Shown in pieces: positions 19,769 to 29,458 of a DNA stretch of 48,809 bases (its first letter is position 1; every line of letters begins with the position of its first letter). The stretch spans positions 1 through 48,809 of the forward strand of contig DAHWFB010000111.1 in NCBI GenBank assembly GCA_027326105.1, in the 5' to 3' direction. The position numbers and the translations under genes are program-made. A model generated the notes under the pieces. It was given only the letters and a program-made list of their open reading frames with translations, was not told the DNA's origin and made no database searches. Source of the DNA: Acetobacteraceae bacterium (GTDB taxonomy: Bacteria; Pseudomonadota; Alphaproteobacteria; Acetobacterales; Acetobacteraceae).

Positions 19769-22177
19769 ATGCACGTCGCTGCCGAAGCCCGCTCTCTCGC
19801 CTCTCCCGCCATCCGCCAGCTTGTGCTGCGCCGGCTGGCCGGGCTGGGCGGCATCCTGCTCGGTTTCGCCGGTATCGCGCTGCTGCTGGCGCTGTTCAGC
19901 TACCATCCGGCGGACCCGTCGCTCGACACCGCCTCCGGGGGTGCGGCCGCCAATCTCGCTGGTCCGGCGGGCGCGGTGGTGGCCGATCTGCTGTTGCAGG
20001 GGTTCGGTGCCGCTGCGGTGCTGCCGGCGGTGGCGTTGCTCGCCTGGGCGTGGCGGGTGGCGGCGCGGGGCGGGGTTGCCCGGCCGTTGTGGCGCGTCGC
20101 GGCCTTGCTGCTGGCCGTTCCGCTAGCCGCCGCGGCATTCTCGGTAGCGCCGTTCGGCGGTCTCGCCTGGCCGGTCCCTGCCGGCGCGGGCGGAGTGGTG
20201 GGGGCCATGCTCGGGCCGCCCTGGCGGGGGTTCCTCGGCGGCCTCGCGGGTCCGGTCGGGGCGCTCGCCGCGACCGGTTTGCTGGCGCTCGTGGCCGTCG
20301 CGCTCGGCTTCTTCGCGCTCGCCCTCTCGCCCCGGGAGTGGCGCGCCGCGGGGCGGGGAACGGTCGCCATCGCGCGCGGGGCGGCCCGCCGTGGCGGCGG
20401 ATTGCTCGGCCGCCTCGCGCCGTTGTTCGCTCTGTTGCGCCGACCGCCGCGTTCCCGTCCGCCGCCGGCGCCGGGCTGGCGCGAGCCTTCCGATGATGAC
20501 ATTCCCGAATTCCTCGTGCGCGGCCGCCGGGGCCCCGCCGAGGGGCCGATCGAGCAACCCCCGATCGGCGGAGTGGCCCCGCCGGCGGCCCCGCGCCCCG
20601 CGCGCGCCGTGCCGCGCGGTCTCAAGCCCGCCGCCGCCGCCCGCCAGGAGAGTCTCGGCCTGGCCGAACCGGGCTGGCGGACCCCGCCGCTCGCACTCCT
20701 GCGCCCGGCGCCGGCGCGCCAGACCAGCGGCCCTTCGGCCGACGCGCTCGCCGCCAACGCAAGGCTGCTGGAGACCGTGCTCGGCGACTACGGGGTGCAG
20801 GGCCGGATCGTTGCCATCCACCCCGGTCCGGTGGTGACGCTGTATGAACTCGAACCCGCGCCGGGGATACGTTCGGCCCGGGTCATCGGGCTCGCCGACG
20901 ACGTCGCGCGTTCGCTCTCGGTGGTGGCGGTGCGCATCGCGACCGTTCCCGGGCGCAACGTGCTCGGTATCGAAGTGCCCAACGCGCGGCGCGAAACGGT
21001 GTTCCTCTCCGAGTTGCTGGGCAGCGAGGCGTGGGCGGCCAACCAGGCCCGGCTCGCGCTCGCGCTCGGCAAGGATATCGGCGGCGCGCCGGTGATGGCC
21101 GATCTCGCGCGGATGCCGCATCTGCTCATCGCCGGCACCACCGGCTCGGGCAAGTCGGTCGGCGTCAACGCCATGATCCTCTCGCTGCTCTTCCGCCTCT
21201 CGCCCGACGAGTGCCGGCTGATCCTGATCGACCCCAAGATGCTCGAGCTTTCGGTCTATGACGGCATTCCCCACCTGATGGCCCCGGTGGTGACCGAGCC
21301 GGCCAAGGCGGTGACCGCGCTGAAATGGACCGTGCGCGAGATGGAGCGGCGCTATCGCGCGATGAGTCAGCTCGGCGTGCGCAACATCGGCGGCTACAAC
21401 GACCGGGTGGCGGACGCGCGCGCCAAGGGCGAGGTGGTGACCCGCCGGGTGCAGACCGGCTTCGATTCCGAGACCGGGCGGCCGCTGTTCGAGGACCAGC
21501 CACTCGCGCTCGCGCCCCTGCCGCTGTTGGTCGTCGTCATCGACGAGATGGCCGATCTGATGATGGTCGCGGGCAAGGAGATCGAGGCCGCGGTGCAGCG
21601 GCTGGCGCAGATGGCGCGCGCCGCCGGCATCCACGTCATCATGGCGACGCAGCGGCCCTCGGTCGATGTCATCACCGGCACCATCAAGGCGAATTTCCCC
21701 ACCCGCATCAGCTTCCAGGTGATCAGCAAGTTCGACAGCCGCACCATCCTCGGCGAGCAGGGCTCCGAACAGCTGCTCGGCCAGGGCGACATGCTCTACA
21801 TGGTGGGTGGCGGGCGCATCACCCGGGTCCATGGCCCGTTCGTGTCCGACGGCGAGGTGGAGGAGGTGGTGGCCTGGCTGCGCGAACGGGGCGAGCCCGC
21901 CTACGTCGAGGAGGTGACCGAGCCGGTGGACGAGGAGGACATGCCGCCGATGCCCGGCCTCGCCGGCGCCGGGGACGGCGAGAAGGGCCTCTACGACCAG
22001 GCGGTGGCGCTGGTCGCGCGCGAGGGCAAGGCCTCGACCTCCTTCGTCCAGCGCCATCTCCAGATCGGCTACAACCGCGCCGCCAAGCTGATCGAGCAGA
22101 TGGAGAAGCAGGGCATCGTCGGGCCGGCCAACCATGTCGGCAAGCGCGAGGTGCTGATCCGCCACGGCGAGGAGTGA
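19769..22177 (+). CDS. ftsK: DNA translocase FtsK (4TM)
   Basis: LLIAGTTGSGKSVGVNAMI; ILIDPKMLELSVYDGIPHLM; MATQRPSVDVITGTIKANFPTRISFQV; C-terminal gamma winged helix. Confidence 0.96.
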   Translation: MHVAAEARSLASPAIRQLVLRRLAGLGGILLGFAGIALLLALFSYHPADPSLDTASGGAAANLAGPAGAVVADLLLQGFGAAAVLPAVALLAWAWRVAARGGVARPLWRVAALLLAVPLAAAAFSVAPFGGLAWPVPAGAGGVVGAMLGPPWRGFLGGLAGPVGALAATGLLALVAVALGFFALALSPREWRAAGRGTVAIARGAARRGGGLLGRLAPLFALLRRPPRSRPPPAPGWREPSDDDIPEFLVRGRRGPAEGPIEQPPIGGVAPPAAPRPARAVPRGLKPAAAARQESLGLAEPGWRTPPLALLRPAPARQTSGPSADALAANARLLETVLGDYGVQGRIVAIHPGPVVTLYELEPAPGIRSARVIGLADDVARSLSVVAVRIATVPGRNVLGIEVPNARRETVFLSELLGSEAWAANQARLALALGKDIGGAPVMADLARMPHLLIAGTTGSGKSVGVNAMILSLLFRLSPDECRLILIDPKMLELSVYDGIPHLMAPVVTEPAKAVTALKWTVREMERRYRAMSQLGVRNIGGYNDRVADARAKGEVVTRRVQTGFDSETGRPLFEDQPLALAPLPLLVVVIDEMADLMMVAGKEIEAAVQRLAQMARAAGIHVIMATQRPSVDVITGTIKANFPTRISFQVISKFDSRTILGEQGSEQLLGQGDMLYMVGGGRITRVHGPFVSDGEVEEVVAWLRERGEPAYVEEVTEPVDEEDMPPMPGLAGAGDGEKGLYDQAVALVAREGKASTSFVQRHLQIGYNRAAKLIEQMEKQGIVGPANHVGKREVLIRHGEE

Positions 22178-22248
22178 TGCGCGCTTGCGGGCGCGGTGGT
22201 AGCGGTGTCTGCTCGGCGTCCGGTTCCCGACCAAGGGGGGAAATTCGC

Positions 22249-22803
22249 ATGCGTGCTCTCTTGCTGGCTGCAGCACTCACCCTGCCCGCGCGCTCCGCCC
22301 TGGCGGGCGGCTTCACCCTGACCAGTTCCAGCTTCGCCGACGGCGCCACCATGCCGATGGCGCTGGTGCTGCGCGGCCACGGCTGCAGCGGTGGCGATCA
22401 CTCGCCCGCGCTCGCCTGGTCGGGCGCGCCGGCGGGGACGAAGAGTTTCGCCATCACCCTGTTCGATCCGGATGGGCGGGCGGGCGCCGGCTGGTGGCAC
22501 TGGACGGTGTTCGACATCCCTCCCGGCGTGAACGGTCTCCGCGCGGACGCCGGAGCGCCCGGCTCGCCGGCGCTGCCCGCTGGCGCGGTCGAGGGACGGA
22601 CGAGTTTCGGGTTTTCCCACTACGGCGGCCCGTGCCCGCCACCCGGTGACCCCCCGCATCATTACCGGATCACCCTCTATGCGCTGAGGGTGGCGAAACC
22701 GCCGTTCGATGCCCACGTGTCCGGGCCGCTGCTGACGCAGTATCTGCGCTCCCACACCCTGGCGACGGCGCGTATCGTCGGGCGCTACGGCCGCCCCAAG
22801 TGA
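22249..22803 (+). CDS. YbhB/YbcL family (PEBP-like) protein with signal peptide
   Basis: FTLTSSSFADGATMP...CSGGDHSPALAWSGAPAGTKSFAITLFDPDG...WWHWTVFDIPPG. Confidence 0.92.
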   Translation: MRALLLAAALTLPARSALAGGFTLTSSSFADGATMPMALVLRGHGCSGGDHSPALAWSGAPAGTKSFAITLFDPDGRAGAGWWHWTVFDIPPGVNGLRADAGAPGSPALPAGAVEGRTSFGFSHYGGPCPPPGDPPHHYRITLYALRVAKPPFDAHVSGPLLTQYLRSHTLATARIVGRYGRPK

Positions 22804-22833
22804 GCCGCGGTTCCCGCCGGGGAGCGTGACGCG

Positions 22834-24900
22834 GTGGCGGCGGGGCGGCTGAATCAAGGGGCGTTCGGCGCGGCGTCAGACCTCGCGCTGCCGCCGCGGC
22901 TGCTTGATCTGCGCGCGATCAGCATCGCCGAAGGTCTGCGCGCCGGGATTTCGGTCTCGGTTCTCGCAGTAGCGAGCGTGGTGCTCGGGCGGCCGCTGCT
23001 GATGGAGGCGGCGCTGGGCGCGTTTCTCGCCTGTATCTGCGATGCCGGCGGTCCGCTGGCGCGAAGGCTGCCGCCGCTCCTGCTCCTCGCAGCACTCGGG
23101 GCCGCGGTGGTGGCCGGGTTCGGGCTGCTGCGGGCCGCGCCCGCCTATGTCATCCTGCCCGCTGCCGCGCTTGCCCTGTTCGCCGGCGGCCTGGCGCGCG
23201 GGTGGGGACAGCGCGGGTTGCTGATCGGCAACCAGATCGCGGTGCTGGTCATTTTCGCGCTCGATGCGCCGCTGCCCGATGTCCGCGTCGCCGCCACACT
23301 GGCCGGCTGGTTCGCTTTCGGGGTGCTGTGGGTAGCGCTGTTGACGCCGCTGTTCTGGCCGATCCAGCCGTTCGAACCGGCGCGCCGGGCGGTGGGTGCG
23401 GCGTGGCGACAGGTCGGGTTCCTGGTGCGCGATCTGTGCGCCCTGCTCGCGGCGCCGGAGCAGCGCGAGACACTCTGGGAGCGACACGCCCGGCGGGAAC
23501 GGCGGGCGGTGCGGGCGGTGATCGAGCGCGCGCGGGCGGTGGTGCGGGAGACGCTTTCGGTGCGCGGGGCCAACAGCCGGCGCGCCGGGCAGGCGCTGTT
23601 GCGGCTGGAGACCGCCGACCAGATCTTCGGTGCCCTGATCGCGCTCGGCGACCTCCTCGAGCAGGACCACGCGCTCGCCGCCGACCCCGCGCCCCGGCGC
23701 TTCCTGCGCCGGCTCGCACCGCTCCTGGGTGCGATCGGAGCGATGATCGAACGGGGCAGCGGGCGGGAGGTGGCGCGGCTGGCCCGCGCCGTGGAGGCCT
23801 TAGCGGCGAGCCCGACCAGCGCCGCCTGGGCGCCGGTGGCGCTGAACATCCTGCAACGGCTGCGCGTCGCGCTCACCGTCAGTGCGCCGGCGACCGCTGA
23901 TCCGGGGGGCGAGATGGGGCTCGGCGCCCGCCTGCTTGCCCCGCTCGGCGAGGCGATGGACCCGCGGTCCGGCACCTTTCGTCACGCCGCGCGGCTGGCC
24001 GTCGCCGGCACGCTCGGCATTGCCGTCACGCTGATGCGCAGCGATCCTTACCAGCACTGGCTGACCATCAGCATCGTCGTCACCCTCCAGCCCAACTTCG
24101 CCACCACCTGGCTGCGCGCGCTCGAGCGTCTGGCGGGGACGGTGCTGGGGGCGGCGATCGGGGCGCTGATCGCGTTTCTGTGCCCAGGACCACTCGCCTT
24201 CGCCTGGGCGCTGCTTCCCGTTACCGCGACGGCGCTTGCCCTGCGGGGGGTGAATTTCGGCCTCTTCATCGCGGCGCTGACGCCGGCGATCGTGCTGCTG
24301 GTCGAAATCGGTGCGCATGGGGCGGGGGAGTTCGGGGTGGTCTTCGCCCGCGTCGGCTACACGCTGGTGGGGGGCGCGCTGGCGGTGGCGGCGGGGCTCC
24401 TGCTGTGGCCGGGCAGGGAGGAAGGGGCATCGCGGCGGCTGCTCACCGCGGCGGTGGCGGCGCACGGGCGCTTCGCGAGCGCCGCACTCGCTGCCTGTCT
24501 CGGCGAAGGGAGCGTCGCGGCGGCGGACGACGCGCGCCGGGCGGCCGGCCTCGCCTCCAACGCGCTCGAGGGCGGGCTCGCTCGTGCCCTGTTGGAGCCC
24601 GGCAGGGTGGAGCGGCGGGCGGTCGATCGCGCCCTGGTGGTGGATGCCGCCTTGCGCCGCTTCGCCGCCCGCATCGCCGCCCTGCAATTGGACCGCGCCG
24701 GCCTGCGGGCCCTCGGCCCGGCGCTCGGACCGTGGCGGGAATGGATCGGGGTTGCGATGGCGGGGCTGGCCGCCGAGCCGCCGCAGCCGCCGCCGCCGGC
24801 ACCACCGGCACTGCCCGGCCACGTGGGCGAGGGGTTCGCGCGCCTCGCCCGGCAGGTCGATCTCGTCGCCGGGGCGCTGGGGCGTGCCGCTGAGGCCTAG
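22834..24900 (+). CDS. FUSC family (aromatic acid exporter-like) inner membrane protein
   Basis: 688 aa; two hydrophobic domains, second with YQHWLTISIVVTLQPNFATTWLRALERLAGTVLGAAIGA. Confidence 0.88.
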   Translation: MAAGRLNQGAFGAASDLALPPRLLDLRAISIAEGLRAGISVSVLAVASVVLGRPLLMEAALGAFLACICDAGGPLARRLPPLLLLAALGAAVVAGFGLLRAAPAYVILPAAALALFAGGLARGWGQRGLLIGNQIAVLVIFALDAPLPDVRVAATLAGWFAFGVLWVALLTPLFWPIQPFEPARRAVGAAWRQVGFLVRDLCALLAAPEQRETLWERHARRERRAVRAVIERARAVVRETLSVRGANSRRAGQALLRLETADQIFGALIALGDLLEQDHALAADPAPRRFLRRLAPLLGAIGAMIERGSGREVARLARAVEALAASPTSAAWAPVALNILQRLRVALTVSAPATADPGGEMGLGARLLAPLGEAMDPRSGTFRHAARLAVAGTLGIAVTLMRSDPYQHWLTISIVVTLQPNFATTWLRALERLAGTVLGAAIGALIAFLCPGPLAFAWALLPVTATALALRGVNFGLFIAALTPAIVLLVEIGAHGAGEFGVVFARVGYTLVGGALAVAAGLLLWPGREEGASRRLLTAAVAAHGRFASAALAACLGEGSVAAADDARRAAGLASNALEGGLARALLEPGRVERRAVDRALVVDAALRRFAARIAALQLDRAGLRALGPALGPWREWIGVAMAGLAAEPPQPPPPAPPALPGHVGEGFARLARQVDLVAGALGRAAEA

Positions 24901-26024
24901 TCGTTGGCGGGATAGCGCGCCATCAAGCGCTTGTGCTCGCGCCACAGCCGGAAAACGCGCCAGATCGAGGTCGGGCGGAAGCCGCGGGCCCGGTTGGCGG
25001 CGCCGATTTCGAAGGCCATGCGGTAGTGGGCGAATTGCGCGGCGTAGGCATCCACCAGGCTGGTCTCGGCGTCCCAGATGTGGGTCGCCTCGGAGCCGGC
25101 GCCGTTGATTTCGATGATGGTGAAGCCCTGGCCGCGGCGGAGCTCGGCGGTGGAGCGGTAGCGCACGTCGAAGCGGCCGAAATGGAACTCGGGAATGGTG
25201 CGGGCGATGGCGTCGAGCGTCTCCGTGAGCGCGGGAGTGATGAGATCGGTGCCATTGCGGAAGATCGAGCCGCGGCAATGGTTGCCGACGAAGGAAAGGG
25301 CGACCCGCTCGCCCGCCGCCGGGACCCGGTGCCGCGCTTCGCCCAGCCGGGGCAGGTAGAAATGGGGCACGCGGCGGGCGCGCGGGTCGGCCAGCACCAA
25401 CGCGCGCAGGCTGCTTCTGCCGTCCCCCACCACTTCGGGGGAGAATTTCAGGGTGATCGAGGTGATGCGCCCGCGCGTTTCGTCGGGGCGGCGGACGTAG
25501 AAGAGGCCGGCCTCGCCGGGGTCGGGGACGAAGCGCTGCAGCACCACCGTCTGGCCGCGCGGGAATTCCGCGAGGTAGCGGGCGAGAGCGGCACCGTCGC
25601 GCAGCACCCGCACGCCGGCGCCGTTGCAGCCGAGATCGGGCTTCGCGATGAGGGGGTAGGACAGGCCGGCGGTGACGAGGCGGGCTTCGGCGCGCGCGGC
25701 CTCCCCCGCGTCCGCCGCCGGGCCGAGCGGAAAGGTGAGATAGGGCGCGATCCAGCCGCGCGCGGTGGGGCCGACCTGGTCGAGCACCTCGGACTTCGAC
25801 TCGCCGCAGAGCCCGCCGGCGGTGATGCGCGGATTGGCCGCGGTCAGCGTGCCGAGGCCGCGATGGCGCAGGCCGAGGCCGATCCATTGCAGGGCGACCG
25901 GAAGATAGAACAGTCCGCTCGGCCAGAATTCGAACAGCGAGACCGGGCGCGGCGGGCGGCGGCGATGGAGCCGGCGCCAGAGCAAGGCCGCCAATCCGGT
26001 GGCCGGCGAGGGGGCGTCGCTCAT
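24897..26024 (-). CDS. ATP-grasp protein, D-Ala-D-Ala-ligase/cyanophycin-synthetase-like
   Basis: PLIAKPDLGCNGAGVRVL; KFSPEVVGDGRSSLRALVLAD; FTIIEINGAGSEATHIWD; start 26024 within DedA gene overlap. Confidence 0.8.
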   Translation of the reverse strand: MSDAPSPATGLAALLWRRLHRRRPPRPVSLFEFWPSGLFYLPVALQWIGLGLRHRGLGTLTAANPRITAGGLCGESKSEVLDQVGPTARGWIAPYLTFPLGPAADAGEAARAEARLVTAGLSYPLIAKPDLGCNGAGVRVLRDGAALARYLAEFPRGQTVVLQRFVPDPGEAGLFYVRRPDETRGRITSITLKFSPEVVGDGRSSLRALVLADPRARRVPHFYLPRLGEARHRVPAAGERVALSFVGNHCRGSIFRNGTDLITPALTETLDAIARTIPEFHFGRFDVRYRSTAELRRGQGFTIIEINGAGSEATHIWDAETSLVDAYAAQFAHYRMAFEIGAANRARGFRPTSIWRVFRLWREHKRLMARYPAND

Positions 26025-26689
26025 GGTGTGCCGGCGCGGCCGGCGGAGAAGAGCTTGCGTGCCGCGAGCCGGCCCAGCGCGAGCAGGGCGAGGCAGAGGA
26101 ACAGCACGCCGGCCCAGCGCCAGGCGCCGAGCCAGGCGAGCAGCGCGTCCCCGAGCCAGAGCGAGAGCGCGAAGAGGCTCGAGGTCCAGGCCAGCGTCGC
26201 GCCCGCGGTGGCCAGGGTGAAGACGCGGAAGGGGGCGCGCAGGAAGCCGCAGGCGGTATAGGTGGGAAGCCGCATGCCGGGCAGGAAGCGGCTCGCCACC
26301 ACGACACGGGCGGTGCGCGGATGCAGCCACGCGGCGCCAAGGTCGCGCCGGCGGCGGGGGACCAGCCGGTCGATTCCGGGAACCAGGGCGGAGAGCCTGC
26401 CGAGACCGTAGAGCCCGATATCGCCGAGCACGATGCCGCCGACCAGCGCCGCGAGCGCCACCGGCAGCGCGATGCCGCCCGACTGCACCTCGAGCGCGGT
26501 CAGCACCGTCGCCGCGTCCTCGAGCACGAAGGTGCCGGCGACGATGGCGAGCGCCTGGAGGGCGGGATGCTGCAGCGAAGCGGCGAGCAGGGCGGCGAGT
26601 GCGGCGATGGCGGGCGACTCCTCGGCGGGATTGCGGCGGCTTTGCGGCAGACCCTCCGCCAACCACCATATCCGCTCTGCTCCCGTCAA
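26021..26689 (-). CDS. DedA family membrane protein
   Basis: VAGTFVLEDAATVLTALEVQSG...LVGGIVLGDIGLYGLGRL...VVASRFLPGMRLPTYTACGFL. Confidence 0.87.
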   Translation of the reverse strand: MTGAERIWWLAEGLPQSRRNPAEESPAIAALAALLAASLQHPALQALAIVAGTFVLEDAATVLTALEVQSGGIALPVALAALVGGIVLGDIGLYGLGRLSALVPGIDRLVPRRRRDLGAAWLHPRTARVVVASRFLPGMRLPTYTACGFLRAPFRVFTLATAGATLAWTSSLFALSLWLGDALLAWLGAWRWAGVLFLCLALLALGRLAARKLFSAGRAGTP

Positions 26690-26769
26690 TAGCGGCCTCC
26701 CTGCCGAGCAGGCTCGCCGTTACCCGGCCGGGGTGTTCGGCAGGAACACGCGCGTGGTAGGGACGGCAG

Positions 26770-27999
26770 ATGGTGCTGGCGCCTCCCTTCGGCGAAATCG
26801 CCGCCGTGCTGATTTTTCTGCTGACCTATGTCGCGGTGGCGATCGGGCGGATGCCCGGGGTGGGGCTCGATCGCGCCGGCTCCGCCTTTCTCGGTGCCTG
26901 CCTGATGGTCGCGGTCGGTGTGCTGCCGCTCTCCCAGGCGATTCTCGCGATCGACTTCAACACCGTGGCACTGCTGCTCGGGATGATGATCCTGGTCGCC
27001 AACCTGCGGCTGGCCGGCTTTTTCGGGCTGGTGACCGAGTTCGCGGTGCGCCGGGCGCACCACCCGCTGGTGCTGCTCGCGGTGGTAGTGCTGGTATCGG
27101 GGCTGCTCTCGGCGTTCCTGGTCAACGACACCGTCTGCCTGGTGCTGACGCCGCTGGTGCTCGATCTCGTGCTCCGGCTCAAGCGCGCGCCGGTGCCCTA
27201 CATGCTGGCGGTGGCGATGGCCTCCAACATCGGCTCGGCGGCGACCATCACCGGCAACCCGCAGAACATCATCATCGGCAGTCTTTCGGGGATTCCCTAC
27301 GGCGCCTTCGCCGCCGCCCTGGCGCCGGCCGCGGCGATCGGGCTCGGTCTGACCGTTGTGCTGATCGCGCTGGTCTGGCGGGAGGAATTCTTCACCCGCA
27401 CGCGGCTGGTGGCGCCGCCGGCGCGCCGGGTGCGGCCGAACCGGCCGACCATTTTCAAGGCGCTGGCGGTCAGCGGGCTGCTGATCGCCGCCTTCTTCGC
27501 CGGGGTGGCGCCGGCCAAGGCGGCGCTGATCGCGGGCGCGGTGCTGCTCGCCACGCGCCGGATCAAGAGCGAGAAGATCTATGCCGAGATCGACTGGACG
27601 CTGCTCCTGATGTTTGCCGGCCTCTTCGTGGTGGTGGCCGGGCTGGACCGGGCGGTGCTCGGTCCGCGGGTGCTGGCCGCCGCCCGAGGCCTGCAACTAG
27701 GCGTGCCCGCGGTGCTCGCCTTTGCCACCGCGGCGCTTTCGAACCTGGTCAGCAACGTGCCGGCGGTGCTGGTGCTGAAGCCGTTCGTGGCCGATCTCGC
27801 CGATCCCCGCCGGGCCTGGCTGCTGGTCGCCATGGCGGCGACATTCGCCGGCAATTTCACCCTGCTCGGCTCGGTCGCCAACCTCATCGTCGCCAAGCGG
27901 GCGCAGGCCCGGGGGGTGGCGATCGGGTTCCGCGCCTATTTCCTGGTCGGTGCACCGCTCACCCTGCTCACCCTGCTGGCCGGGCTGTCGCTGCTGTGA
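26770..27999 (+). CDS. SLC13/ArsB-NhaD superfamily anion transporter
   Basis: FLVNDTVCLVLTPLVLDL; ASNIGSAATITGNPQNIIIG; GNFTLLGSVANLIVAKRA. Confidence 0.9.
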   Translation: MVLAPPFGEIAAVLIFLLTYVAVAIGRMPGVGLDRAGSAFLGACLMVAVGVLPLSQAILAIDFNTVALLLGMMILVANLRLAGFFGLVTEFAVRRAHHPLVLLAVVVLVSGLLSAFLVNDTVCLVLTPLVLDLVLRLKRAPVPYMLAVAMASNIGSAATITGNPQNIIIGSLSGIPYGAFAAALAPAAAIGLGLTVVLIALVWREEFFTRTRLVAPPARRVRPNRPTIFKALAVSGLLIAAFFAGVAPAKAALIAGAVLLATRRIKSEKIYAEIDWTLLLMFAGLFVVVAGLDRAVLGPRVLAAARGLQLGVPAVLAFATAALSNLVSNVPAVLVLKPFVADLADPRRAWLLVAMAATFAGNFTLLGSVANLIVAKRAQARGVAIGFRAYFLVGAPLTLLTLLAGLSLL

Positions 28000-28011
28000 A
28001 TTCGCCGCGTG

Positions 28012-28428
28012 TCACTCCTCGCGGAAGGCGTCGGCGATGCGGCGGATGCGCCCGGCGCGGTCGACGAGGAGGACATCGAAGCGCACCCCGGCCGCACCCC
28101 AGGCCGGGTGCTCGGCGAGCAGGAGTTCGGCGGCGGCGCGCAGGCGGGCGCGCTGGCGCGGGCCGAGGGCCGCGGCGGCTTCGGCGAGATCGCGGCGGGA
28201 CTTGACCTCGACGATGGCGAGCAGGCCGCGGCGCTCGGCGACGAGGTCGATCTCGCCGGCCGCGGTGCGCAGGCGGCGGGCGTGGATCTGCCAGCCATCG
28301 GCGAGCAGCGCGGCTTCGGCCGCCGCCTCTGCCCGCCTGCCCGCCGCCACGGCGAGGGCGCCACGGCGCTGCCGCGCCGGGGTCATCGCCGCGGGCCCCG
28401 CGCCGCCGCCGGCGGGTCTTGGCCGCAT
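28012..28428 (-). CDS. YraN family (UPF0102) nuclease-like protein
   Basis: GRRAEAAAEAALLADGWQIHARRLRTAAGEIDLVAERRGLLAIVEVKSRR. Confidence 0.9.
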   Translation of the reverse strand: MRPRPAGGGAGPAAMTPARQRRGALAVAAGRRAEAAAEAALLADGWQIHARRLRTAAGEIDLVAERRGLLAIVEVKSRRDLAEAAAALGPRQRARLRAAAELLLAEHPAWGAAGVRFDVLLVDRAGRIRRIADAFREE

Positions 28429-28473
28429 CCCGGCACCGGTCTAGCTTCCCGGCAATCGCCAGGGAGGCTCCAG

Positions 28474-29247
28474 GTGCCGCGACTCGCCGCCAATCTTTCC
28501 ATGATGTTCACCGAGGTGCCCTTTCTCGACCGTTTCGCGCAAGCGGGGGCGGCCGGGTTCGAGGCGGTGGAATATTTGTTTCCCTACGAGTACCCGGCGA
28601 CGGAGATCCGCGCCCGGCTCGACCGGCACGGGCTGCGCCAAGTGCTGTTCAACGCCCCGCCGGGGGACTGGAGCCGGGGCGAGCGCGGCATCGCCTGCCT
28701 GCCCGGACGGGAGGCGGAGTTCCGCGAGGGCGTCGCCCGCGCGCTCGACTATGCCGCCGCGCTCTCCTGCCCGCTGCTGCATGTGATGGCGGGGATCGCG
28801 CCCCCCGGCGTCGCGCCCGACACGCTCACCGCACGCTATGGCGCCAACCTCGCCTGGGCGGTGGAGCGGGCGCGGGGCAGCGGGATCCGTATCGTGCTCG
28901 AGCCGATCAACCGACGCGACATGCCGGGCTACTTCCTCCACCGGCTCGACCAGGCGGTGGCGCTGATCGCGGCGGTGGGCGAGGCCGGATTGCAGTTCGA
29001 TATCTACCATTGCCAGGTGAGCGAAGGCGATCTCACCCGGCGGCTGGAGACACATTTCCCGCACATTGCCCACATCCAGATCGCCGATGTGCCCGATCGC
29101 CACGAGCCCGGCACCGGCGAGATCGGCTGGAAGACGATCTTCGGTCGTATCGATGCCCTCGGCTACGCGGGCTACGTCGGCTGCGAATACCGGCCGGCGG
29201 GCGAGACGGTGGCGGGGCTGGCGTGGCGCCAAAAGTACGGCGTGTAG
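28474..29247 (+). CDS. hyi: hydroxypyruvate isomerase family protein (GTG start)
   Basis: PRLAANLSMMFTEVPFLDRFAQAGAAGFEAVEYLFPYEYP...VLEPINRRDMPGYFL..QFDIYHCQVSEGDL. Confidence 0.9.
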   Translation: MPRLAANLSMMFTEVPFLDRFAQAGAAGFEAVEYLFPYEYPATEIRARLDRHGLRQVLFNAPPGDWSRGERGIACLPGREAEFREGVARALDYAAALSCPLLHVMAGIAPPGVAPDTLTARYGANLAWAVERARGSGIRIVLEPINRRDMPGYFLHRLDQAVALIAAVGEAGLQFDIYHCQVSEGDLTRRLETHFPHIAHIQIADVPDRHEPGTGEIGWKTIFGRIDALGYAGYVGCEYRPAGETVAGLAWRQKYGV

Positions 29248-29268
29248 TGCATGGCGAGATGCGCGCAT

Positions 29269-29372
29269 TTCGCGGAATCGTGGGATTCGCTTCTCTTTTG
29301 GGGAGGGTGTCGCGGACATCTCTCTACCTGGTGGTGGGCAGATCGGCGTAAACAAAGGTTGAATTCCGCGAA
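29269..29372. promoter_or_regulatory. operator-like inverted repeats upstream of XRE regulator
   Basis: TTCGCGGAAT (29269-29278) and its exact inverse ATTCCGCGAA (29363-29372); local palindrome GAATC-GTGG-GATTC (29275-29288). Confidence 0.5.
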
Positions 29373-29458
29373 GAAACGCGCCACACTGCGTTTCGGCGGA
29401 CATTTCTCAAAACACCACCACCACGGTCACGCCATGCGACTGGGAGACTGAACAAGCC

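Noticed and set aside
20123-22276. 717-aa ORF antisense to ftsK
   Set aside because: His/Asp/Arg-rich low-complexity translation with no recognisable motif; FtsK is the real gene
23800-26340. 846-aa minus-strand ORF over FUSC, ATP-grasp and DedA regions
   Set aside because: Overlaps supported genes on both strands; composition typical of an out-of-frame read
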